Origin: Verrucomicrobiota bacterium
GTDB lineage: Bacteria; Verrucomicrobiota; Verrucomicrobiia; Chthoniobacterales; UBA6821
Length of the DNA: 64,000 nt
Direction of reading: 5' to 3'
Assembly: GCA_021413925.1 (NCBI GenBank)
Contig: JAIOPL010000013.1
Coordinates: 1-64,000, forward strand
The stretch's first letter is position 1. The number at the start of each line of letters is the position of its first letter. Positions 24,477-33,207 of this stretch are shown here, in pieces. Under the pieces are notes generated by a model. It worked only from the letters and a program-made list of their open reading frames with translations. It was not told where the DNA came from and searched no databases. The position numbers and the translations under genes are program-made.

Positions 24477-25919
24477 CTATCTAGGGGTTATATCTACAAG
24501 TTGGCGAAGACGTTCCGTGAGGGGAGTATAATCACGAACAAACTGCTGGGAGAGTGCCGTCAGTTGACTCCCGAGACTTGTGAGGGACTTGTTCAACTCC
24601 TCAGTGAGTGCCTTGTCCAAGAGGATGACATTCTCTCTGGCCTTATCGGCAAGCTCCGTGAATTGCTTTCCGCACTGATCATTTGCTTCGAGAAGACCAC
24701 GATTCAAGTCAGCTACGGACTCCCTCATCTTGTCAGAGTTAGATTTCATTGAAGTATTGAGATCTTCCTGATTTTCAGTCATGCCTTTGGCAATATCGGC
24801 AAGCGCTTTATTAAGATTCAACTGATTCGCTGCTATAGATTCAGAAAGGTGTTTAGACGACTCTTTGATAGAGGCTTGTACGACTTCCTGTCCCTTGCTT
24901 ATGGATTCTGAAATCACCTTGAGATTTGTAGTGATGGCACCAGAGAGCATGCTCTGATTTTCCTTAAATGAGCTAGAAAGCTGTTCGGTGATACCAAGGA
25001 TTTTCTTCTCAATCTCAGGCATGCTCCCCGAAGCACTGTTTAAAAGGTTTGCAAGAGCCGCAGAGACAGATTCGAGTTTTTTCTTTTCCTCTTCTAGGAA
25101 AACCATCATGTGACCCAGCCCAGTAGCAACATCAGAGAACTTGGTAGAATGTTCAACAACCTGTGAGTAGTCAGCCGTGGCCTTTGAGAGAAGATCCGCT
25201 GTTATTCCAAGCTTGCTGGTGGTCAGTTCTAGAGATTCCTTATACTGATTCTGCCATTCTAGGAGTTTACCTACTGCCTGATTGAGTTCCTTGAAATTCT
25301 CCCCAAATTGCTCAGTGATCTTCTGGTTGAAATCCTTGATGACATCTCTCAACGCCTCAACAAGAGTCTGGGAACTCATTTGAGAAAGCTTTTCCAGTGC
25401 TTTGAGTTGAGCATCCTTGAGTTGGTCAAGCTTGTCGTTTGAGTCCTGCCTGGAAAGCTTCATTTGGGAGAGAAGAGTCCCCTCATCGCTTCCAACCAAT
25501 CCCTTTTGAATTGCATGCAAGCTGGATAATAGATCAGCGGCCGTGACCTCATCCCCGTGGGTAATGTCTCCTTCTATTGTAGTATGCCCGAAACAATAAT
25601 CCCTGAGCTTGATTGTTAGTGCCGCACCCACCCCTGCCACAGATGCCCAGAAGGCCGTCTGGAGACTGCCCAGCAATTGATGAACGCTCTCTGAAATATG
25701 AGTATCATCCAGATTTAGATCAGTAAGTCCGATCGCTATACCTAAGAATGTAGCAAAGATTCCAGCCGTGGTCAGAATTGCAGGGGCTGAAGCAACAGCC
25801 TTTGCGTTAAATCGAACGTGAAAAAACACCGTCATCAAAGCAATAATAGCGATGAATGACTGCGTTAATCCGCTGAGGTTTAGGAATAAACCGAGGGGTC
25901 CGTGGGATTGGTCGTGCAT
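24477..25919 (-). CDS. zorA: ZorA-like MotA/TolQ/ExbB membrane motor subunit with long coiled-coil tail
   Basis: The 480-residue protein has three membrane segments in the first 140 residues (FIAIIALMTVFFHV; ILTTAGIFATFLGIAIGL; TAFWASVAGVGAALTI), matching the MotA/TolQ/ExbB core. About 320 residues of heptad-rich helix follow, consistent with the intracellular ZorA tail. With ZorB it would form an ion-driven rotary complex that senses phage at the envelope. The length fits type II better than the longer type I proteins. Confidence 0.87.
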   Translation of the reverse strand: MHDQSHGPLGLFLNLSGLTQSFIAIIALMTVFFHVRFNAKAVASAPAILTTAGIFATFLGIAIGLTDLNLDDTHISESVHQLLGSLQTAFWASVAGVGAALTIKLRDYCFGHTTIEGDITHGDEVTAADLLSSLHAIQKGLVGSDEGTLLSQMKLSRQDSNDKLDQLKDAQLKALEKLSQMSSQTLVEALRDVIKDFNQKITEQFGENFKELNQAVGKLLEWQNQYKESLELTTSKLGITADLLSKATADYSQVVEHSTKFSDVATGLGHMMVFLEEEKKKLESVSAALANLLNSASGSMPEIEKKILGITEQLSSSFKENQSMLSGAITTNLKVISESISKGQEVVQASIKESSKHLSESIAANQLNLNKALADIAKGMTENQEDLNTSMKSNSDKMRESVADLNRGLLEANDQCGKQFTELADKARENVILLDKALTEELNKSLTSLGSQLTALSQQFVRDYTPLTERLRQLVDITPR

Positions 25920-26444
25920 GATTGGATTGTCAAAAGGGGTTTGTAGAGTGGTACGCCTGCCGGGACCTATAAAGTCCTCGGTCTCGGCAAGCTGTGCGAT
26001 GGTGGCAGATTCTAATTGTGATACAATGGCATAATAGAAGAAGCCATAGCGTATTTTGTCCGATTAGTGGTGTCCGCTTTAGGGTTCAAAATGTTTGATA
26101 CTAGCATTCCAATAATCCAATCCACCGACCTTTATAGATTTCGTGCAGATTGAGAATGGGTGCCCCAGCCATGTCTGGTAGGATTTCTCACTGCGACAGA
26201 TTGGAGTAGGAGCAAACTTCAAAGCATGGAAGCACTCCTGAACTCTCAACAAGAAGTACCACTGTAAACAAACCCAAACCCAATTCATTCCGATATAACT
26301 ACGTGGGGGGGCGAGTGTGCAGTAGATGGGAGTCGTGAACCCCTAACCCTCTGAGCCGTAGTCAGGTGGTCTTCTAGGATTGGAAGATCGGATGGTGAGC
26401 AAGGCGGCCAAGGCGAACCAAGCCTCAGGGATGAGGTGCGGAGA

Positions 26445-26617
26445 ATTCCGCGTAGCGGAATCCGATAGGGCGGCACAGCTTTGCGGGAGCAAAGTGCCGT
26501 TCAAGCCGTAGTAGTCCTACGGCGACCGCGGGCGCTAACACAGCAAACCTACTACTGGCGGGAGTAGGTTGTAGTGCCGCAGGCAACCCCTTTAGGGGCG
26601 AGCGGCGTGGGCACGCC
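26445..26617. repeat. String of compact hairpins between Zorya and the PDH operon
   Basis: The gene-free stretch 25920-26652 contains consecutive perfect stem-loops, each with a different stem. ATTCCGC/GCGGAAT is at 26445; CGGCA plus CTTTGC/GCAAAG at 26471-26499; GCCGTAG/CTACGGC at 26505-26523; AACCTACT/AGTAGGTT at 26546-26570; CCCC/GGGG at 26587; GGCGTG/CACGCC at 26604-26617. No T-run follows any of them, so they are not ordinary terminators. The part 25920-26440 shows nothing recognisable. Confidence 0.8.
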
Positions 26618-26652
26618 CTAGTACAATCTCCGCTGATATCCCAAGCCTCCTG

Positions 26653-27939
26653 TTACAGAAGTAACAGGGCAGGCGATTCGAGAAGCTTGCGGAGAGCCGT
26701 CATATACTCCGCCGCCACCGCTCCATCCACCACGCGATGGTCGCCGCTGAGGGTGATGCTCATGCGGTGGCCGATCTCGATCTCGTCGCGGCTGTTGACC
26801 ACGGGCTTCTTAACGATGGTTCCGATGGCGAGGATCGCGGCCTGGGGAGGATTCACAATAGCGCAGAACTGCTCGATGCCGTAGGAGCCGAGGTTGGAGA
26901 CGGTGATGGTGCCTCCCGCGTATTCCTCGGGCTTGAGCTTCTTGTCACGGGCGCGGGTCGCGAGATCCTTCACTGCGGCGCTGATCTCCTTGAGCGAGAG
27001 GTTCTGCGCATCGCGGATCACCGGGGTGACGAGGCCATCCTCGACGGCGATGGCCACGGATAGATTCACGCTGCCGTACTGGACAATGCTGTCGCCGGCG
27101 AAGGCGGCGTTGACCTTCGGCTTCTGCATGGCGGCGCGGGCCACGGCGGAGAGGGCGATATCGTTGAAGGTAATCTTGCCACCACTGGCTGCGATGTATT
27201 CCTTGCGGAAGGCCATCATCGGTGCGGCGTCGATCTCGATAGAGAGATAGAAGTGCGGGATCTGGGTCTTGCTCGCGAGCAGACGCTCGGCAATGACACG
27301 GCGCATGCCGGAAAGAGGAACCTTGGTCTCGGGCATCCCGGCGATCGGGGTCGGGAGAATAGCGGCGACGGGGGATGAGCCGGAGGCAGGAGCCGGGGAG
27401 CCTACTGGAGCACTCTCGACGTCAAAAGCGATGATGCGTCCACCGGGGCCTGTGCCCTTGACGGCATCGAGCCGGACCCCGCGGGCGTCAGCGATCTTGC
27501 GGGCAAGTGGGGTCGATTTCACGCGAACGCCTGCGTTCACATTTCCACCGGCTCCACCACCAGTACGGAGAGCGGCGGCACGAGCCCGGGGAGTGAGAGG
27601 ACGGCCGGAAGAGATAGCGGGACGGGCCTGAGGAGTTGAAAGTTCTGCAGTTGAAGTTGAAGTAGCCGGGGCAGAAGCCTTCGGTTTGTCTCCGGCTTTT
27701 TCTCCATCCTTCAGGACAAGGGCCAGCGCGGCGCCTACTAGGACCTTGCCACCTTCGGGAACGAAAATGTCGGCGAGCGTGCCCTCCTCAAAGGACTCCA
27801 TCTCCATGGTTGCCTTATCAGTCTCGACCTCAGCCAGAATGTCGCCGACCTCGATCTTGTCCCCCTTCTTCTTGTGCCAGCGCAGGAGGGTGCCCTCCGT
27901 CATGGTGTCGCTCAACTTGGGCATCGTGATCTCGGGCAT
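26653..27939 (-). CDS. pdhC: Pyruvate dehydrogenase E2, dihydrolipoamide acetyltransferase
   Basis: The 428-residue protein has an N-terminal lipoyl domain (Lys43 in ETDKATMEMES), an Ala/Pro-rich linker, a peripheral subunit-binding domain (TPLARKIADARG, VKGTGPGGRI) and a catalytic domain ending in the acetyltransferase motif SGDHRVVDG. It is the last gene of the E1alpha-E1beta-E2 operon. The stop codon lies within a perfect 8-bp hairpin (26649-26668) without a T-run. No E3 gene is in the window. Confidence 0.95.
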   Translation of the reverse strand: MPEITMPKLSDTMTEGTLLRWHKKKGDKIEVGDILAEVETDKATMEMESFEEGTLADIFVPEGGKVLVGAALALVLKDGEKAGDKPKASAPATSTSTAELSTPQARPAISSGRPLTPRARAAALRTGGGAGGNVNAGVRVKSTPLARKIADARGVRLDAVKGTGPGGRIIAFDVESAPVGSPAPASGSSPVAAILPTPIAGMPETKVPLSGMRRVIAERLLASKTQIPHFYLSIEIDAAPMMAFRKEYIAASGGKITFNDIALSAVARAAMQKPKVNAAFAGDSIVQYGSVNLSVAIAVEDGLVTPVIRDAQNLSLKEISAAVKDLATRARDKKLKPEEYAGGTITVSNLGSYGIEQFCAIVNPPQAAILAIGTIVKKPVVNSRDEIEIGHRMSITLSGDHRVVDGAVAAEYMTALRKLLESPALLLL

Positions 27940-27954
27940 GGGAGTAGGAGGTAG

Positions 27955-28045
27955 GCTGTTAGCGGTTTAGGCTGAAGGCTGTTAGGTCAGAAGGGTGAAA
28001 ATTCTAGGACTGCATGTTCTCGCGCAAAGGCGCAGAGGCGCGGAG
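27955..28045. repeat. Both octamer families between pdhB and pdhC
   Basis: A ACTGTTAG-family array (27955-27986) and a three-unit GCGCAAAG/GCGCAGAG/GCGCGGAG array (28022-28045) fill most of the spacer between two genes of the same operon. They would therefore be transcribed in the pdh message. Confidence 0.8.
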
Positions 28046-28061
28046 TAAATTCATTGTGGAA

Positions 28062-29036
28062 TCAGAAGGATGACAGGACTTTGGCGACGACGGCTTGGGC
28101 GTCGGGGAGCTGGAGCTTCTCGAGTGGCATGCTGTAGATGGCCGGGGCATCAAGAGCCGTGACGCGTAGGACGGGGGCATCCAGGTCGTCGAAGGCATGC
28201 TCGGCAAGCAGCGCGGCGATCTGCGCGCTGACGCCGCAGAAGGGCTTGTTCTCGTCGACTAGGACGGCGCGGTGAGTCTTGGCCACGGAATTGAGGATGG
28301 TCTCTTCGTCGAGCGGGCGGATGGAGCGCAGGTCAACGACCTCGGCTTCGATGCCATGTTCTGTCGCTAGGATCTCGGCGGCGGCAAGGCAGGTGAGGAC
28401 GGCGCGGCCATGGGCGATGAGGGAGACATCAAGCCCCTCGCGCTTCACGTCGGCGACGCCGAGCGGGATGGTGTAGGAACCGTCCGGAACCTCGCCGAGG
28501 TCACCGTAGAGAAGGGTGTTCTCCATGAAGCAGACGGTATCATTATCACGGATGGAAGCGATCATGAGGCCCTTCGCATCGTAGGGAGTGGCGGGACAGA
28601 CGACCTTCAGGCCCGGGGTGTTCGCCAGGAAGTTCTCCGGGGTGTGGGAGTGGGTCGCACCGACATTCGTGCCCCCATTAGCAGGGCCGCGGATGACCAT
28701 CGGGACATTGATGAGTCCGCCCGACATGTAGCGGATGCAGCCGGCGTTATTGATGATCTGGTCGAAGCCGACATAGGCAAAGCTCCAGAACATGAGCTCA
28801 ACCACCGGACGCAGGCCCATCATGGCGGCGCCGACGCCTAGACCGAGGAAAGCGGCTTCGCTGATCGGCGTGTCGATGACACGCTTGCAGCCGAAACGCT
28901 TCCAGAGACCCTCGGTGACCTTGTAGGCGCCGTTGTACTGGGCGACTTCCTCACCCATGAGGAAGACGTTCTCGTCGCGGGTGAGCTCCTCGGCGAACGC
29001 GTCGTTCAGAGCCTGGCGGTAAGTGATGAGAGGCAT
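28062..29036 (-). CDS. pdhB: Pyruvate dehydrogenase E1 component, beta subunit
   Basis: The 324-residue protein has the transketolase pyrimidine-binding fold: MGEEVAQYNGAYKVTEGLW, DTPISEAAFLGLGVGAAMMG and LFxFAD-type regions, then a C-terminal domain with VDLRSIRPLDEETILNSV. It pairs with E1alpha to decarboxylate pyruvate with thiamine diphosphate. The operon order is pdhA-pdhB-pdhC on the minus strand. Confidence 0.95.
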   Translation of the reverse strand: MPLITYRQALNDAFAEELTRDENVFLMGEEVAQYNGAYKVTEGLWKRFGCKRVIDTPISEAAFLGLGVGAAMMGLRPVVELMFWSFAYVGFDQIINNAGCIRYMSGGLINVPMVIRGPANGGTNVGATHSHTPENFLANTPGLKVVCPATPYDAKGLMIASIRDNDTVCFMENTLLYGDLGEVPDGSYTIPLGVADVKREGLDVSLIAHGRAVLTCLAAAEILATEHGIEAEVVDLRSIRPLDEETILNSVAKTHRAVLVDENKPFCGVSAQIAALLAEHAFDDLDAPVLRVTALDAPAIYSMPLEKLQLPDAQAVVAKVLSSF

Positions 29037-29045
29037 GCGGGGAAA

Positions 29046-29095
29046 AGGCTGAAGGCTAAAAAGGCTAAAGGCTAAAGGCTAAAGGCTGAAGTGGG
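29046..29095. repeat. Heptamer array (AAAGGCT) between pdhA and pdhB
   Basis: Repeats of AAAGGCT/AAGGCTG with 7-bp period fill the short spacer between the two E1 genes. It resembles a shortened form of the GCTGTTAG octamer text. Confidence 0.7.
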
Positions 29096-29110
29096 AGCAG
29101 AACCATAAAA

Positions 29111-30397
29111 CTACTCACTGAAGAAGAAGCGGCCGGTCTGGCCGGCCTCGGTCTTGTGATCCACCTCGTGGTAGATGTCCTCGAAGATGCTCTCCTCCGA
29201 GGGCCAGGGGCTGGCGATCCCGAACTCTGCAGCAGCGGCGGCTTCGGCCTTGGCCTCGTCATCGATCTTCTCGATCTGGGCCTGGGTAACCGTCTTCTCC
29301 TTGAGCAGCTGATTTTGCCAGCGGGTGATCGGGTCGTAGTCAGTCTTGTAGAGCTCGATCTCCTCGGGTGCGCGGTACTTCTTGGCATTCGCATCGGCGA
29401 CAGAGTGGCCGTAGTAGCGGTAGGTGGAGACCTCGAGGACCATTGGCTTGGACTCTTTGCGGGCACGCTCCATGGCGGCTCCGAGATTGGCCCGTAGCTC
29501 GTAGAGGTCAAAGCCGCCACAGGTGGCCCACTCGACACAGAAGCCCTCGGCACGCTTGGCCAGTGAGCCGTTCACGGCCGAGGAACGCTCGAGGCTAGTC
29601 CCCATGGAATAGCCGTTGTTCTCGATGACATAGACGATCGGAAGATCCCAGAGAGCGGCCATGTTCAGGCACTCGCTGAAGACTCCCTGATTCACCGCCC
29701 CGTCACCTAGGAAGGCGACTGCGCAGCCGTTGATCTGCTTGTACTTGATTGCGAAGGCGAGGCCTAGGCCAAGCGGGGTCTGGCCGGCGACGATGCCATG
29801 ACCGCCCCAGTAATGCTTGTCGGGAGCAAAGAAGTGCATCGAGCCCCCCTTCCCCTTGGAGCAGCCGGTGCCTTTGCCAAAGAGTTCGGCCATGCATTCG
29901 TTCATTCCCATGCCGACAGCCAAGGCGTGGCCATGGTCGCGGTAGGCGGTGATGATTTCGTCGTGGCCGTTCATCAGGGAAGCGGTGCCAACCGCGACCG
30001 ACTCCTGGCCGTTGTACAAATGGAGGAAGCCACCCATGATCCCCTGATTATAGTATTTCAGCGCCTGCTGCTCGAAGCGGCGGATGCGGAGCATTTCGCG
30101 CAGGAAGCCGATCTTCTCGGCTGGCTTCAAAGAGGAGTTGAAGGGGGACTTGGAGAAATCGGAGGAAGTCACCTTGGGTGGGGCAGTAACAGCTTTGGTG
30201 GGCGCTTTGGCCGGGGCTTTTGCAGCAATCGGCTTGGTGGGGGATTTTTTACCAGTCTTGGCAGGGCCTTTAGTCTTCAGGGGCTTGAGGGACTTAGGAG
30301 ACGCCTTTTTTGCTACAACCTTGGGGGCTGCGAGACGGACCACCTTTTTCACGGCGGTCTTTTTGGATTTCGAAGGTAAGGAAAGCGTGCGTGCCAT
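29111..30397 (-). CDS. pdhA: Pyruvate dehydrogenase E1 alpha with histone-H1-like N-terminal tail
   Basis: From ATG 30397 the product has 428 residues. Residues 1 to about 80 are Lys/Ala/Pro-rich low complexity (KKTAVKKVVRLAAPKVVAKK, AKAPAKAPTKA). The thiamine-binding E1alpha fold then follows (FLREMLRIRRFEQ, GKGGSMH, FLGDGAVNQGVFSE with the GDG...N motif, RYYGHSVAD). Ordinary E1alpha proteins are about 330-370 residues and lack this tail. Another ATG at 30466 is in frame but adds non-basic residues. Confidence 0.93.
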   Translation of the reverse strand: MARTLSLPSKSKKTAVKKVVRLAAPKVVAKKASPKSLKPLKTKGPAKTGKKSPTKPIAAKAPAKAPTKAVTAPPKVTSSDFSKSPFNSSLKPAEKIGFLREMLRIRRFEQQALKYYNQGIMGGFLHLYNGQESVAVGTASLMNGHDEIITAYRDHGHALAVGMGMNECMAELFGKGTGCSKGKGGSMHFFAPDKHYWGGHGIVAGQTPLGLGLAFAIKYKQINGCAVAFLGDGAVNQGVFSECLNMAALWDLPIVYVIENNGYSMGTSLERSSAVNGSLAKRAEGFCVEWATCGGFDLYELRANLGAAMERARKESKPMVLEVSTYRYYGHSVADANAKKYRAPEEIELYKTDYDPITRWQNQLLKEKTVTQAQIEKIDDEAKAEAAAAAEFGIASPWPSEESIFEDIYHEVDHKTEAGQTGRFFFSE

Positions 30398-30491
30398 AGG
30401 CGTTTCCCATCCGGAGAAAACCGGTCGGGAAGAGTAAATTATTGAGAAATCAACCGTGTGCGGCAAGCCCGAAGAGATCGACGAATGAATC

Positions 30492-30848
30492 GGGAACTCA
30501 AGAACTCAGGAACCGATGGGATTCTTAATGCTCTGAAACTTAGAAAAAAGGGATCTTCCGCAAGGAGTGTGTAGGGCCCTTAACTGTTATGAGTTGGCGC
30601 AACAGAGGAGTATTCTTGAAGACAAGCCAATGCAGAATTTCACCACGAAGTACCGACAAAGGACCATCCAAGGTAACTGAAAAGGACTGATGCCAGCCTA
30701 TTAGACTGAAACCTGTTAGCGAAATACAGGCATGGACGCAGTGCACCCGTCACGGATGTACTGCGGGGCGGTTGCTGAGCTGATGTGCTCTCGCAAGCTA
30801 GCTTGCAGAGGCACTTCATTCAGTAACCCAGCTCCGTCTTAACGGAGC
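30492..30848. repeat. Gene-free spacer with a GGAACTCA-type octamer array and palindromes
   Basis: The stretch 30398-31149 contains no convincing gene. It holds three 8-bp units at 30492-30515 (GGGAACTC, AAGAACTC, AGGAACCG), a nearly palindromic 30-mer at 30785-30814 centred on GCAAGCTAGCTTGC, and a perfect GCTCCGT/ACGGAGC hairpin at 30831-30848. The CTGCAAGCTNGCTTGCGAGAG text also occurs near 15574. Confidence 0.6.
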
Positions 30849-31014
30849 CCATGCTAACAGCCCCGACCCATCTTGGTTTCTCTAACTTGGATCCCACTTG
30901 GGTTGCCCTTCGTGGTTAATAATAGGATCCCCCTTTGCTTCGATCGCTCCCGCGATCCGAACCCTTCATTTTCCCTCAGGCCTCGGGATAAATTCACTTT
31001 CTGCGGATGAACCG

Positions 31015-31051
31015 AAAAAAGGCCCCACCCGCGGCTTGCGGAGTGAGGCCT
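31015..31051 (-). terminator. Rho-independent terminator of recA
   Basis: On the minus strand AGGCCTCAC pairs with GTGGGGCCT (one mismatch), an inner CCGC/GCGG stem extends it, and a run of six T follows. It lies about 100 bp after the recA stop codon. Confidence 0.85.
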
Positions 31052-31149
31052 GTTCTCTCTGTATTACTCAGGTCTTTTCCTGAGTTTGCTAGCCCGGCCC
31101 TTGCTTCGCAGCCGTTACGGCTGAGTTCCAGATTAATATTTCCGAAGGT

Positions 31150-32199
31150 CTACTTCTTGCCCGCGGCGTCGGCCTCGAGGGCGGCCTTCACGGCCTCCTC
31201 GATCTCCGCGTAGAGGGCGGCGTCGGACTTGAGCAGCTCCTTGGCAGCATCACGCCCCTGCGCGATGTTGTTCCCCTTGTAGCCCATCCAAGAGCCGCGC
31301 TTCTCGATGATATTCTTCTCGAGGGCGAGATCCAGCAGCGAGCCCGTGCAGGAAATTCCCTCGTTGTACATGATGTCGAACTCGGCCTCGGTAAAGGGAG
31401 GGGCGACCTTGTTCTTCACGACTTTCACGCGGGTACGGTTGCCGGTGACGGTGCCGTCGGTTTGCTTGATCGCGCCGATGCGGCGGATGTCGACACGGAC
31501 GCTGGCGTAGAACTTAAGCGCCTTGCCTCCGGGCGTGGTCTCGGGGTTGCCGAACATGACGCCGATCTTCTCGCGGATCTGGTTGGTGAAGATGCAGCAG
31601 GTGTCGGACTTCGAGATGAAGGCCGTGAGCTTCCTCATCGCGGCGCTCATGAGGCGGGCCTGCGCTCCGACGACGGAGTCGCCGATCTCTCCCTCGAGCT
31701 CGGACTTGGTGACCAGTGCGGCAACGGAATCGAGCACGACGACATCGACGGCATTGGAACGGATGAGCGTCTCGCAGATGCGGAGGGCCTCTTCGCCGGA
31801 GCTGGGCTGGGAGACAAGGAGCTCCTCCAGATTCACCCCGAGCTTGCGAGCATAGCTGGGATCGAGAGCGTGCTCGACGTCGATGAAGGCGGCGACGCCA
31901 CCGCGCTTCTGGGCCTGGGCGATGACGGTGAGAGTGAGGGTAGTTTTTCCCGAGGACTCGGGGCCATAGATCTCGATGATGCGGCCCTTCGGAAATCCGC
32001 CGACCCCAAGGGCGCGGTCGATGAGGAGGTTACCGGTCGGGATGGAGGCGATGTTCACCGCGGATGCCTCACCAAGGCGCATGATGGCTCCGTCGCCGTA
32101 GTCCTTGGCGATAGCCTGGATGGCGAGGTCGAGATTCTTGGCACGCGCGGTGGCGGCTTTGTCGGTTGCTTTGTCGGCGGATGCGTCTTCTTTGGCCAT
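31150..32199 (-). CDS. recA: Recombinase RecA
   Basis: The 349-residue protein has Walker [10 protein letters not shown], the FIDVEHALD segment, [20 protein letters not shown] with L1, loop L2 ([14 protein letters not shown]) and a C-terminal acidic/alanine tail. It forms the nucleoprotein filament for homologous recombination and LexA cleavage. No recognisable LexA box was found upstream by eye. It is followed by a strong terminator. Confidence 0.97.
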   Translation of the reverse strand: MAKEDASADKATDKAATARAKNLDLAIQAIAKDYGDGAIMRLGEASAVNIASIPTGNLLIDRALGVGGFPKGRIIEIYGPESSGKTTLTLTVIAQAQKRGGVAAFIDVEHALDPSYARKLGVNLEELLVSQPSSGEEALRICETLIRSNAVDVVVLDSVAALVTKSELEGEIGDSVVGAQARLMSAAMRKLTAFISKSDTCCIFTNQIREKIGVMFGNPETTPGGKALKFYASVRVDIRRIGAIKQTDGTVTGNRTRVKVVKNKVAPPFTEAEFDIMYNEGISCTGSLLDLALEKNIIEKRGSWMGYKGNNIAQGRDAAKELLKSDAALYAEIEEAVKAALEADAAGKK

Positions 32200-32319
32200 G
32201 GTTCGGGGAATAGGGTTGATGATTCGGTGAACCCACAGCGTAGACCTCCCCTTCGGGGGAGCAATCGGAAAACGGCGGCTTGCCTTTAACGGGGGTGTTT
32301 CTAACTTAAACAGCTCGGA

Positions 32320-33207
32320 ATGCGTTCACTCCCCTCCTCTTTCCTACCCCGCCTTGTCAGTACCGTGATCCTATGGGGGGCACTCATCGTCGCCTACAGG
32401 CTCCGCTCGGAAATAGCCTTTGCAATTCTGATCAGCATCCCTGCCCTGGGGGCGCTCTGGGAGTACTTCGCCCTGCTGAAAGCTGGAGGGATCTCCCACC
32501 ATCGGGGCATGGGCATGACAGTAGCCCTGTTGCTGATTGGTCTGAATTTTTGGCTATTGCAATCTGCGGACCCAGTCATCCGGTTTGCGATCTTCCCGGG
32601 CGAGGCGGCGGTCATGGCTTTCTTCGTGATGACTCTCTTCCTGCGGGAGTATGGCCGCAACAACCCAGGCCGTGCCACGGCCGAGGGGATCACGTTCACC
32701 CTCCTGGGGGTGATCTACATTCCGTGGCTTTTCCTCTTCATGGCTAAGCTGCTCTACTTCACGCCCCGGACCTCCGAGGGCCACCTCACGGGCCAGTATT
32801 TGGTTCTCTTCGTGGTGGCGGTGACGAAATTCACCGATGTGGGGGCATTCCTCTGCGGAAGCCTCTTCGGACGCACACCCTTCTTCCCGAATATCAGTCC
32901 TAAGAAGACCTGGGAGGGAATTCTCGGCGGTGTTGTGCTGGGTGTGGCCGTGGGCTGGGGGGTCTTTCACTTCTTCGGGCAGCATCTTCCTCCCTTTTCC
33001 TTAATGCTGGTTTACGGCCTGTCGCTGCTTCTGGCGATTGCGGGAGTCGCCGGCGACCTGGCCGAATCCCTGCTCAAGCGCTCGGTGCACAGCAAAGACT
33101 CCGGTCATGCACTGCCCGGCATAGGCGGCGGACTCGACCTGATCGATAGCCTGCTCTTCACCCTGCCGTTGTTCTATTTCATCCTGCTCTTTCTGCTGCA
33201 CCTATGA
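32320..33207 (+). CDS. cdsA: Phosphatidate cytidylyltransferase
   Basis: The 295-residue protein has about eight membrane segments and the CDP-alcohol signature near the C-terminus ([29 protein letters not shown]). It makes CDP-diacylglycerol from phosphatidate and CTP at the inner membrane. It overlaps dxr by 4 bp. The uppS gene often found upstream is absent. Confidence 0.93.
   Translation: MRSLPSSFLPRLVSTVILWGALIVAYRLRSEIAFAILISIPALGALWEYFALLKAGGISHHRGMGMTVALLLIGLNFWLLQSADPVIRFAIFPGEAAVMAFFVMTLFLREYGRNNPGRATAEGITFTLLGVIYIPWLFLFMAKLLYFTPRTSEGHLTGQYLVLFVVAVTKFTDVGAFLCGSLFGRTPFFPNISPKKTWEGILGGVVLGVAVGWGVFHFFGQHLPPFSLMLVYGLSLLLAIAGVAGDLAESLLKRSVHSKDSGHALPGIGGGLDLIDSLLFTLPLFYFILLFLLHL

Noticed and set aside
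26079-26476. Two short minus-strand frames (69 and 63 codons) upstream of zorA
   Set aside because: No start signals, no recognisable family, and one lies across the hairpin string; more likely non-coding.
30540-30746. Small minus-strand frame between pdhA and recA
   Set aside because: 68 codons with no family match in a spacer full of repeats; its antisense is equally open.
32245-32260. CTCCCC/GGGGGAG hairpin upstream of recA as a LexA or SOS site
   Set aside because: It matches no known LexA box and simply looks like a G/C hairpin; left unassigned.
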